From NCBI GenBank assembly GCA_035622175.1, contig DASPVV010000255.1:1-33723 (forward strand): DNA of 33,723 nt, read 5' to 3'. The DNA is from JAFAGX01 sp035622175. GTDB lineage: Bacteria > Acidobacteriota > Terriglobia > Terriglobales > Acidobacteriaceae. Under the pieces are notes generated by a model. That model was not told the origin of the DNA, ran no database searches, and saw nothing but the letters and a program-made list of their open reading frames with translations. Both the position numbers and the translations under genes were made by a program. Below are positions 16,168 to 23,837 of this stretch, piece after piece. Position 1 is the first letter of the stretch. Each line of letters begins with the position of its first letter.

Positions 16168-16602
16168 ATGAAGAAGTTAGCAGTATTGCTCTTCCCGTTA
16201 TTGTTGCTGGTTGCGCCGGTATTCGCGGCTAACAATGCCAGTTTGAATGGAACCTATGCGTTCTTTATCGAAGGAACAGGCAGTGCACGGGCCGAGGTCA
16301 CGGACATCGACACCGTGAACGTTCCGTCGGAAGAAACCCTTGCCGTTGGCACAATCAAGTTCAACGGTGCTGGCACGGCGACCTTTCTCTCGGTCATGGG
16401 ATACAATCTGGGCACAACCGGACCCAAGGCCGGTTCTACGTTCACGTATCAAGTGTCCGGTAACACAGCTACGATGAATATCACGGGTGCTACCGTGTCG
16501 ATGTCTTTGGGTTCATACAACAGCAGCGGTGTCGCTTCTGTTGTGATCATCCTGGTGTCGGACTCCGATCAACCGATGGCAGGAATAGCTACCCTCCAGT
16601 AA
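16168..16602 (+). CDS. Small secreted beta-rich protein of unknown function
   Basis: The 144-residue product has a clear signal peptide (residues 1-20, MKKLAVLLFPLLLLVAP, cleavage after VFA). The mature part is rich in Gly, Thr, Ser and alternating hydrophobics (SLNGTYAFFIEG; VGTIKFNGAGTATFLSV; TFTYQVSGNTATMNITG), as in an all-beta fold, and has no cysteine. Secreted proteins opening with a 'LNGTYAF' strand are frequent in Acidobacteriota and uncharacterised; that statement is from memory of the group. The ATG at 16168 has AGAGGA 6 nt upstream and begins the signal peptide. It is monocistronic and convergent with the DUF420 operon. Confidence 0.7.
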   Translation: MKKLAVLLFPLLLLVAPVFAANNASLNGTYAFFIEGTGSARAEVTDIDTVNVPSEETLAVGTIKFNGAGTATFLSVMGYNLGTTGPKAGSTFTYQVSGNTATMNITGATVSMSLGSYNSSGVASVVIILVSDSDQPMAGIATLQ

Positions 16603-17146
16603 AGGTCGATAGGGTGCGAGGGTCGAGCGGACGAACAAGGTCGCCGCTCGCGTCTTTCGCCGCGTTTTGGGGATGACATCGGCTCCGACAATGCCGGCGA
16701 TACCCTGATCCCAGTATTGCCATACTGCATAGCACAGAGACAATAGCCACGAAGGGTGCCTGCTCTCGAAAGAGGCTCTTTGTCGTTGGCGCTTGCCGGG
16801 CCCTGGTTACGAGGGGGTTATTCGACCACGTCCGCGTCGAGAACCCGATCCTGTTCCAGATAATGCGAAACAGCGTATTGGGCTAGAAGGGGAGTCGGTA
16901 GTTGGATCTCGGCGCCGATCCATTCGCCTTTGTTATGCGGAGCCTTGGCATCATGTTGACACCGCCCGCCACTCCCGAATTGCGGTCCAAAGCGAGCGCT
17001 CTGAACTTGATCGAACTGCCGAATCTCGCGCCAGGCAGCGTCTCCTGTCGTTCCGGAAACATCAATCTTTAACCGCACCAGGGGCATCTTTTGAACCTCA
17101 GGCGATGAGAACCGCGGCATCCATTCCCCTTCGCAAGTTAGCCGAC
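16603..17146. other. Intergenic region downstream of the DUF420 gene
   Basis: Frames exist on both strands (for example minus-strand frames ending at 16818 and 16883), but they overlap each other, lack starts with ribosome sites and contain no motif I recognise. A short gene downstream of DUF420 on the minus strand cannot be ruled out. No intrinsic terminator is obvious. Confidence 0.4.
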
Positions 17147-17584
17147 TCAACCAGTGAAGAGACGATAGAGCATCAAGTAAACCACCACCCCGGTCACCGA
17201 GACATACAGCCACAATGGATACGTCCAGCGAGCGATCGCGCGATGGCGGTCGAAGCGCTCGCGAAGAGCCCGGCTCAAGGTTATGATGATCATCGGCACA
17301 ATCACCCCGGCAAGGATGGTGTGCGAAGTCAGGATAGTGTAGTAAAGCGGCCGCAACCACCCCTGTCCCTGAAAGTGGACCGATCCCACATGCCAATGGT
17401 AGTAGAGATAGCTGGTGAGAAAGAGGCTCGAAGACAGGAGGGCGGTAATCATCACTACCCGGTGTGCGGCCATGCGTCCGCGTTTAATCAATCCTCGGCC
17501 GACGAGCAGCAGCACCGCACTCGTCCCATTCAGGCTGGCATCGAGTCCCGGGAATACAGCGTATTGCGGGGGAATCTGTATCAT
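17147..17584 (-). CDS. DUF420 family membrane protein, probable cytochrome oxidase assembly factor
   Basis: This 145-residue protein has four transmembrane helices (about 20-32, 44-62, 84-103 and 122-141). It carries the spaced membrane-border histidines typical of DUF420: H41 in AAHRVVM, H63 in YYHWH, H88 in TSHTILAG, and H114 in RHRAIARWTYPLWLYV. DUF420 proteins are repeatedly found with haem-copper oxidase genes and are thought to help their assembly or haem/copper insertion; the biochemical role is not established. Its ATG overlaps the stop of the ABC permease by four bases (ATGA at 17581-17584), so translation is coupled. It is the last gene of the respiratory block. Confidence 0.85.
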   Translation of the reverse strand: MIQIPPQYAVFPGLDASLNGTSAVLLLVGRGLIKRGRMAAHRVVMITALLSSSLFLTSYLYYHWHVGSVHFQGQGWLRPLYYTILTSHTILAGVIVPMIIITLSRALRERFDRHRAIARWTYPLWLYVSVTGVVVYLMLYRLFTG

Positions 17585-18399
17585 GCGGTCGGTCTCGTGG
17601 TGCGCCGGTTCACCATAAAGAAGCATAAAACAAACATACAAAGCGTGAACAGGGCAATGGCAGCTAGGTTCGTCGCAAGGGATGTCATGGTTTGGCTCGC
17701 CGGATACAAGAGTTCACGTAACGCCTCAACCCCATAGGTCAGCGGGTTCAGCCGCATCAGCAGACGCAGCCACCCCGAGGCTCCCGAGAGCGGAAACAAT
17801 GCCCCGGAAAGCAACCAAAGCGGAATCAGAAACAAATTGATGATCGCGTGGAAGGCTTGGGTCGAGTCCATCGGCCAGGCGATGGCGAAACCAAGCGCGG
17901 TGAGCGCAAAGGAAACCAGGGACACGACGATTACTACGGAGAAAAGTTCCCACAGACCGAGGTGCACCCCGACCAAGGGCGCGAAGGCCAGGAAAATCAA
18001 TCCCTGGATGGCGGCCAAGGTAGTCCCGCCTAATACCTTACCCAGTACGATCGCGGAGCGGGGAACGGGAGCGACCATTACGGAGAGTAGGAATCCTTCC
18101 TTACGGTCTTCGATCACCGACATCATGGTGAAGATCGAGGTGAACAAAACAATCATGATCAAGGCGCCCGGATAAAAGTAGTCGAGATAATGCTGCTGCC
18201 CTTGAGCGTCACCCGAGCGGAACGAGCTGCCAAAGCCCGAGCCAATTACAATCCAGAACAGGACTGGGGAGGCGATGACACCCACAACCCGCGCGCGCTG
18301 ACGGTAGAAGCGAACCACTTCTCGCCACCAAAGAGTAAACGCAGGTAAAAGGACTCCAACCGAGGCCGGGGCCGCTAAGATTTCGGTGCGGGTTGCCAT
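17581..18399 (-). CDS. ABC-2 type transporter permease
   Basis: The 272-residue product has six predicted transmembrane helices in the ABC-2 pattern. It shows the amphipathic start FTLWWREVVRFYRQRARVVG, the motif MSVIEDRKEGFLLSVMVAPVPR after the second helix, and the GALFPLSGASGWLRLLMRLNPLTYGVEALRELL block near the end. It is the membrane partner of the ATPase encoded 118 bp upstream. DrrB-like permeases export drugs or lipids; the coupling to DUF420 and the neighbouring ctaA suggest a role in cytochrome oxidase maturation, but that is inference. The ATG at 18399 follows an AAGGAAG site. Confidence 0.9.
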   Translation of the reverse strand: MATRTEILAAPASVGVLLPAFTLWWREVVRFYRQRARVVGVIASPVLFWIVIGSGFGSSFRSGDAQGQQHYLDYFYPGALIMIVLFTSIFTMMSVIEDRKEGFLLSVMVAPVPRSAIVLGKVLGGTTLAAIQGLIFLAFAPLVGVHLGLWELFSVVIVVSLVSFALTALGFAIAWPMDSTQAFHAIINLFLIPLWLLSGALFPLSGASGWLRLLMRLNPLTYGVEALRELLYPASQTMTSLATNLAAIALFTLCMFVLCFFMVNRRTTRPTA

Positions 18400-18517
18400 A
18401 TCGACTTCCTTCTATCCGCCCCAGGCATGCCGGCTATGGTCAGCCGTTTTCGATACGCAGCGAGCTCGCGTCAGCCTCGAGACGCCGGCACGTGAGGCAG
18501 AAAACAGCAGTCTTGCC

Positions 18518-19516
18518 CTAGACGTTCTTCGCCTCGTCCGTCCAGAATCGGTGACCGGTGCGGTGGATGAAGACGTCTTCCAGAGTTGGCTTACTCACGG
18601 AGACGGCTTCGATCTCACCGGGGAAGGCCTCGACTACATCCGTGACGAAGCGGTGGCCGTTCTCCCGTTCCACCCGAACCTGTTGCTGAAGCACTTGGGC
18701 ATCTAATGCGAACTGGTTGCGAATTCGGCGAGCTAAAGATTCCGGATTCTTGGAATCGAACAGAATCACATCTCCACCAATTTCGTGTTTCAGTTCATCA
18801 GGGGTGCCCAGGGCTACGACTTTGCCCTCATTGAGGATGGCCAAGCGATCACAACGCTCCGCCTCTTCCATAAGATGGGTGGTAACCAGTACGGTCACGC
18901 GTTCTTGGTCGCGTAAGTTCGCCAGGTATTGCCACAGATCGCGCCGCGCTCCAGGATCAAGCCCGGTGGTCGGTTCATCCAGCAATAACACCGAGGGATG
19001 ATGAAGAAGCCCCTTCGCCAGCTCCAGCCTTCTTTGCATTCCCCCGGAGAATGTCTCGGCTTTTTCATGGGCACGATCCCAAAGCCCCACTCGTTCGAGC
19101 ATCTCGGCGATGCGCGCCCGGAGCGGTGCTCCGCGCAAGCCATAGAGATGGCCCTGATGCTTCAGGTTCTCCATGGCGGTTAGCTTGACGTCGATGCTTT
19201 GCGCCTGAAAAACTACGCCGATCTGATGACGCAGACGGCTGGGGTCGCGAGCAACATCAAATCCCATGATCGCGGCCCGGCCAGCAACCGGAACCATCAG
19301 AGTGGAAAGAATGCGGAAAAGTGTGGTCTTGCCGCTGCCGTTGGGACCGAGCAAGCCAAACAATTCGGCCGAGTGGACATTAAAGGAGACTCCGTTCAAA
19401 GCGGTGCGATCTTCATACTTGTGAACGACATCGTGCAGGGAAATGACGGCCGGTTGCGCAAGCGTGAGGTCGACTTGGACATTCGCCAGGGAATAAGTAG
19501 GGTCGGTTGGAGACAC
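18518..19516 (-). CDS. ABC transporter ATP-binding protein (DrrA-like)
   Basis: The 332-residue ATPase has Walker A (GPNGSGKTT, K63), a Q-loop (VVFQAQ, Q104), the signature FSGGMQRR (156-163), Walker B VLLLDEP (176-182) and the H-loop VTTHLMEEAERC. The C-terminal 90 residues form the extra domain seen in DrrA/CcmA-type export ATPases, ending in the conserved PTLEDVFIHRTG. It energises the ABC-2 permease encoded next. The start is taken as GTG at 19516; its ribosome site is weak and the first 24 residues precede the ATPase core, so a later start is possible. The gene lies 43 bp after the M13 peptidase stop. Confidence 0.92.
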   Translation of the reverse strand: MSPTDPTYSLANVQVDLTLAQPAVISLHDVVHKYEDRTALNGVSFNVHSAELFGLLGPNGSGKTTLFRILSTLMVPVAGRAAIMGFDVARDPSRLRHQIGVVFQAQSIDVKLTAMENLKHQGHLYGLRGAPLRARIAEMLERVGLWDRAHEKAETFSGGMQRRLELAKGLLHHPSVLLLDEPTTGLDPGARRDLWQYLANLRDQERVTVLVTTHLMEEAERCDRLAILNEGKVVALGTPDELKHEIGGDVILFDSKNPESLARRIRNQFALDAQVLQQQVRVERENGHRFVTDVVEAFPGEIEAVSVSKPTLEDVFIHRTGHRFWTDEAKNV

Positions 19517-19559
19517 ACTCTATTCTACAGTGAGGGGAACGGGAAAAGGGCGCCATATG

Positions 19560-21668
19560 TTACCAAATCCTCACTCGCTCTGCGGGAGCGAGGTACAGTT
19601 TCTCTCCGGGCTGCACGTCGAAGGCGGCGTACCAGGCGTCCAGGTTGCGGGTTTCCAAGGCCCGATATTTGCCGGGCGAATGGCCGTCGGTGAGGACCTG
19701 CTCGCGGAGCGCGGCGTCGCGTTGTTTTTCGGCCCAGCTTTGGGCGAAAGCGATGAAAAACTGCTGGTCACCCGTGAACCCCTCTTCCGCCGGTGCGGGC
19801 TGACCAGCGAGCGAAGCTTTCAATGCGTCGTACGATGCCGCGAGGCCGCCAAGGTCGGCAATGTTCTCGCTGAGTGTCTGCTTGCCATTCAGCGCGAGAT
19901 CGGGGAAGGGTTTGTAGGTGTCATATTGGGCGGCCAATTTTGCGGTGGCCGCTTCAAAGCGAGCGAGGTCTTCGGGGGTCCACCAGTTGCGCACTCGACC
20001 TTTGGAGTCGAAGGCGCTGCCCAGGTTGTCGAAGGTGTGACTGATCTCGTGCCCGATGACCGCGCCGATAGAGCCATAATTGGCTGCGGCCGGAGCCTTG
20101 GGGTCAAAGAATGGCGGCTGCAAAATTCCGGCGGGGAAATTCAGCGCGTTTTGCAGAGGAAGATTCACGGCGTTGATGGTCTGTGGCGTCATCGACCATT
20201 CTTTGCGGTCGATCGAGGAACCCAGGCGCGCGACCTGCCGCTGATATTCGGAAAGGCTGCCGCGCCAGAGGTTGCCAAACAGGTCGTCACTCTTGACTTC
20301 GTAGTTTGAGTATTGGTGCCAGTCCTCGCCGTACCCGACGCCCACATAGAGCGTGTCGAGCTTGGCCAGTGCCTCTGCCTTGGTGGAGGGATTCATCCAC
20401 TGTAGGGCTTCAATCCGCTTGCGAAACGCGGCCTTGAGGTTGGTCACCATGGCATCGACCTGCGCCTTCGATTCGGGTGGGAAATAGCGCTTCGCGTAGA
20501 GTTGGCCGACATCGTCGCCGAGAAGGTCGTTGACTATGCCCACGGCGCGCTTCCAGCGGTCGCGCTGCTGCGGCACGCCGGCGAGGACTTTGCCGTGGAA
20601 GGCGAACCCTTCGTCGGCCAAGGCTTTAGGAAGGGCGCCGCCGTAGGAGTCGATCAGATGGAAAGCCAGATATTCCTTCCAGGTTTCGAGCGGAGTGGAG
20701 GCGACCAGAGCTGATTCTCCCACGATTGCCGTGGGTTGCCAGACGATGAATCTCGTCCACTTGCTCAGTCCGCCGCCGCGGAAGTATTCCGTCCAGTCGA
20801 GGCCGGGAGCCTTGGTGGCGAAGTCTGACGCGTTCCAGGGATTGTTGGCCTTATGGATGTCGTCGTTGTCGGCGAGGCTGATGTGCTTCTCGGCGATGGC
20901 GTGCTCCAGCGCGACGATGCGGGTGGCCCGCGCATCAGAATCGTCGAAACCCGCGAGCTTGAGCATGGTGGCGACGTGCGCCTGATATTTGGCGCGAATT
21001 TCTTTCATCGCGTCGCTATCTGAGAGGTAGTATTCGCGGTCCGGCATTTGCAGGCCGCCTTGCAGCAGGTAGGCGGTGTAGTGGTCGACATCGTTGAAGT
21101 CGGGAGCAACCCAAAGTCCGAAGAGATTCCCGGTATGGAAGTTGGTGTTATTGAGAGCGTCAACGTCAGCGCGGAGGGTTTCGCCCAGAGCATGGGCCAG
21201 TTCTTTCTTGTTGCTAAGGGCCCTGATCGCATCAAGGTGCGGCTCGAGCGGCGTCAGGCCTTTGGACTCGATGCCAGCCTCGTCCAAGAATGAGTTGTAG
21301 AGATCGGCCATTTTGTGAGCCTTGTCGCCTGCGGGGGACTTGGCGGCTTCGAGGATGATGCCCTTCACCCGCTCGTCCATTTCGTCGGCCAGCGGCAGGG
21401 CCGGAGCCGTGCCTGCGCGGTCGGCGGGGATTTCCGTGTTCTTGATCCAGTCGCCGTTCGCGTACGCGTAGAAGTCGTCGCCCGGGCGGACCGAGCGGTC
21501 CATGTAGGAGACGTTGACGGCAGGGCCCGGCGGGAGGATCGCCTTGAAGTCTTCGTTAGGTGTAGCCGCGTTGTTGGGAGCGGTCGCGCGGCCGACGAGC
21601 AGCGGAAACAGGATCAGGGCGCACGCGAGGAAATGCACCAAGAATGAACGCTTGCCTGTCATATTCAT
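19560..21668 (-). CDS. M13-family (neprilysin-like) zinc metallopeptidase, exported
   Basis: This 702-residue protein has an N-terminal signal sequence or anchor (about 8-28), the opening motif RPGDDFYAYANGDWIKNTEIP, and the catalytic domain. Zinc ligands are H540 and H544 in GHEISHTFD and E601 in SENIADLGG, with D605 as the supporting residue. FPAGILQPPFFDP and the C-terminal RVRIW are family hallmarks. The substrate-binding NAYY/NAFY segment reads INAVNLP, a departure from most members. M13 enzymes cleave oligopeptides; here the site is probably the periplasm. It sits between ctaA and the ABC genes on the same strand, although its role has no obvious link to respiration. The ATG at 21668 has AGGAA upstream. 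Confidence 0.94.
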   Translation of the reverse strand: MNMTGKRSFLVHFLACALILFPLLVGRATAPNNAATPNEDFKAILPPGPAVNVSYMDRSVRPGDDFYAYANGDWIKNTEIPADRAGTAPALPLADEMDERVKGIILEAAKSPAGDKAHKMADLYNSFLDEAGIESKGLTPLEPHLDAIRALSNKKELAHALGETLRADVDALNNTNFHTGNLFGLWVAPDFNDVDHYTAYLLQGGLQMPDREYYLSDSDAMKEIRAKYQAHVATMLKLAGFDDSDARATRIVALEHAIAEKHISLADNDDIHKANNPWNASDFATKAPGLDWTEYFRGGGLSKWTRFIVWQPTAIVGESALVASTPLETWKEYLAFHLIDSYGGALPKALADEGFAFHGKVLAGVPQQRDRWKRAVGIVNDLLGDDVGQLYAKRYFPPESKAQVDAMVTNLKAAFRKRIEALQWMNPSTKAEALAKLDTLYVGVGYGEDWHQYSNYEVKSDDLFGNLWRGSLSEYQRQVARLGSSIDRKEWSMTPQTINAVNLPLQNALNFPAGILQPPFFDPKAPAAANYGSIGAVIGHEISHTFDNLGSAFDSKGRVRNWWTPEDLARFEAATAKLAAQYDTYKPFPDLALNGKQTLSENIADLGGLAASYDALKASLAGQPAPAEEGFTGDQQFFIAFAQSWAEKQRDAALREQVLTDGHSPGKYRALETRNLDAWYAAFDVQPGEKLYLAPAERVRIW

Positions 21669-21845
21669 GAGTTGTATTCCTGGGGTGGGTCATGGATTAG
21701 TCGAAGCTCGAAGCAGGGTTTACTACTTGCACTGGTTCGGCCAAACCTAAAGACATCTCCAACCAAGATCCTGGCATTCATGTTCTACCGAGTTTCCGCC
21801 AAAGGATTGGCCCTCGATGGCAGAGATCGGACCGCAAGCAAAGCG

Positions 21846-22790
21846 TTACGCCGCCACCGGTCGCTGCTCGTGGTGGCCGATGCGCTCCGCAAACGACATC
21901 GGTATATGCCGCCAGATCTGGATCGCCAAGACCACGACGGTGGCTAATAAAAGGGCACCGACGGCGACATGGGCCACCGTCGAGACGACCATGGGCAGTT
22001 CCGGCTGAACCGCATCGTGGCCCCAGGCAATGCGGGTCAGGAAAGCGAGAAACCCCAGGCAGAGCTGGGTGATCAGCAACCCCAACATCAGGATCGCAGG
22101 GCGGCGTACGGCTTCGATTCTGCCGTACTCGGAAAGCGCCCGGATGGCAGTCCAAGCCAGTACTACAGCCACAATCGGCGCATTTGCGGCATGTGGCCAC
22201 CAACTCATTCCGCGATGGCGAAACATCGCGCCCAACCCTAGCTGTACGTAGAGAACCAGGATCGAAAGCAAGGCAAGGACGAAGAGGGAGGGATGACGGG
22301 CGTCGGGCTCGACCTTGGGGACCTCCTCCACCCAACGAGGTCCCGTAAACAGCGCAATGGCAACCGTGAGGCAGAAGAAGGTTTGCGCCAGGGCCGCGTG
22401 GGCTGAGGAGATCGCTGGCGGGAGGTAGAACAACACGGTAAGCCCGCCCAGGATGCCTTGGGCGATGACCGTGCCGAGGGCACCGACTGCCAGATATTTC
22501 ATCCAGGGCCGCTGGTCGGCACGCCAAGTCCAGATGGCAAGAATGATCGTCAGCAGGCCGGCAACTTGAGCGATCATGCGATGGGTATGTTCAAAGCGAA
22601 CCCCGCCCACCATGTGCGGGATCTTGTAGAGTGAGCCGAAGGAAGTGGGCCAGTCCGGGACCGATAAGCCAGCGTCGTTGCTGGTCACCAATGCACCGGC
22701 GAGAATCAGCAGGAACGTCCAGCAGGCAAGAAACAATGCCAGCCTGTGAAGAGACCGGTTATAAGGTGTGGAGAAACCGTTCAGAGTCAT
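21846..22790 (-). CDS. ctaA: Haem A synthase, CtaA/COX15 family
   Basis: The 314-residue membrane protein has about eight helices in two homologous four-helix halves. Conserved haem-ligand histidines are present in each: H68 in FEHTHR and H131 in SSAHAALAQ, then H200 in WWPHAANA and H274 in VAHVAVGA. VTSNDAGLSVPDWP is the usual loop 1 motif. The enzyme oxidises the C8 methyl group of haem O to give haem A for aa3-type oxidases, so the organism should have such an oxidase although none is in the window. No ctaB adjoins. The ATG at 22790 was preferred because the protein proper starts there; the ribosome site is poor, and the frame is open to 22871. Confidence 0.93.
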   Translation of the reverse strand: MTLNGFSTPYNRSLHRLALFLACWTFLLILAGALVTSNDAGLSVPDWPTSFGSLYKIPHMVGGVRFEHTHRMIAQVAGLLTIILAIWTWRADQRPWMKYLAVGALGTVIAQGILGGLTVLFYLPPAISSAHAALAQTFFCLTVAIALFTGPRWVEEVPKVEPDARHPSLFVLALLSILVLYVQLGLGAMFRHRGMSWWPHAANAPIVAVVLAWTAIRALSEYGRIEAVRRPAILMLGLLITQLCLGFLAFLTRIAWGHDAVQPELPMVVSTVAHVAVGALLLATVVVLAIQIWRHIPMSFAERIGHHEQRPVAA

Positions 22791-22894
22791 CCTCTTATTG
22801 ATCAACCCGAACCGCCTCCGACTTGCCGAACGCGGGCGGGTCGGCGGTGCCGGACAAGAGGGAAGCGGCACAGTCCCCCGCTTCCATTTTGCCG

Positions 22895-23674
22895 CTATTC
22901 CTGTTTGAAGGCCATATCCACGGTTTTGCTGTCCTTTGCCGCCAGCGTAACCTTCTGATCCTGCTCTCCCAGTTTTTCCTGAACGAAGGCCAGGGTGTAA
23001 TCGCCCGGCGGAAGGCCTTTAATTTCGTATTTTCCGTCCGCTCCGGTGACCGCATAAAAGGGGCTCTTCACGACGTTGATGTACATCCGCATCCAGGGGT
23101 GTTGATTACACTTAACCGGCAGCATGATCTCTTCCCGCGCAAAGTTCTTTTCGAGCGGAGAGCTCTGCGGCGGCTGCGATTCGTTCCACTCCCGGTTGGA
23201 CTGGGGGGTTGGGTGGATATTGTGGGTGGTCTGGTCGTCGTTCTTGATCTCAATCGTTTGCCCCGCCATCACGCCGAGCACGTGGGGATGATACTTGCAA
23301 CCCTGCTGGTCAATGGTCACCGCCTGGGTAGGCACATCAAAGGTCCGGTCGTCCAACCCATCCTTCACGTAAACGAAGACGTTCTCCAGCTCACCGTTCG
23401 CCGCAACGATGGTTTCGGCCATGTTCATTCCCTTGCATGCGGGATCCTGGCTCATGTCAATCTTGGCCGGCTTGGGAGCCGCTCCATCGAACTTCACCGT
23501 TCCGCTGACACTGGCCACCGTGTTGGGGTCGATGGGAGCGGCTGCAGGCGCTGCAGGCGCCGCTGCCGGTTGCGCTTCACTCGTCGCGCTTTCCTTCTTG
23601 CTGCAGCCCGCAAGCAAACAGAAGCACATTCCCAAGAACCCGACCATTGCTATCCACAGCTTTTTATTCATCAT
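22895..23674 (-). CDS. Lipoprotein with a cupredoxin (type 1 copper) site and a carboxypeptidase-regulatory-like domain
   Basis: The 259-residue product has a lipoprotein signal with lipobox LAGC (C24) and an Ala/Pro linker (30-50). The beta-rich body contains a probable type 1 copper site: H151 in DDQTTHNIH, then C189, H192 and M195 in KCNQHPWM, an arrangement like amicyanin's CTPHPFM. A short regulatory-like beta-sandwich closes it (about 205-257; TGADGKYEIKGLPPGDYTLAF). Extra Cys and His residues (C126, H129, H131) precede the copper motif. It probably carries electrons at the outer face of the membrane between the multihaem cytochrome encoded upstream and an oxidase; this role is inferred from position. 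ATG at 23674 with AAAGGG upstream; a second ATG follows at once. Confidence 0.82.
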   Translation of the reverse strand: MMNKKLWIAMVGFLGMCFCLLAGCSKKESATSEAQPAAAPAAPAAAPIDPNTVASVSGTVKFDGAAPKPAKIDMSQDPACKGMNMAETIVAANGELENVFVYVKDGLDDRTFDVPTQAVTIDQQGCKYHPHVLGVMAGQTIEIKNDDQTTHNIHPTPQSNREWNESQPPQSSPLEKNFAREEIMLPVKCNQHPWMRMYINVVKSPFYAVTGADGKYEIKGLPPGDYTLAFVQEKLGEQDQKVTLAAKDSKTVDMAFKQE

Positions 23675-23711
23675 TTCGCCCTTTCGTAAAGAATTTTGAA
23701 AATAAGACCAC

Positions 23712-23733
23712 GGGATCAAATCTCGAGGATCCC
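23712..23733 (-). terminator. Terminator-like hairpin between the multihaem cytochrome and cupredoxin genes
   Basis: On the minus strand GGGATC and GATCCC form a 6-bp stem around a 10-nt loop, followed a few bases later by TTATTTTC. It lies 38 bp upstream of the cupredoxin ATG. It could be a weak intrinsic terminator or processing site that sets the ratio of the two products. The stem is short and the T tract is displaced. Confidence 0.3.
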
Positions 23734-23837
23734 GGAAGAAGTCCCCCATTGCCCTTGGTCGAGCGCCGCCGGGCGGCCGATCTTTGCCGTCCGCGTGCGC
23801 TCCGAATGACACTCATCATTGCGACGAACCCAATATT

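Noticed and set aside
16793..17737. Plus-strand open frame of 314 codons
   Set aside because: It is antisense to the DUF420 gene and its upstream neighbour and has no recognisable domain or ribosome site.
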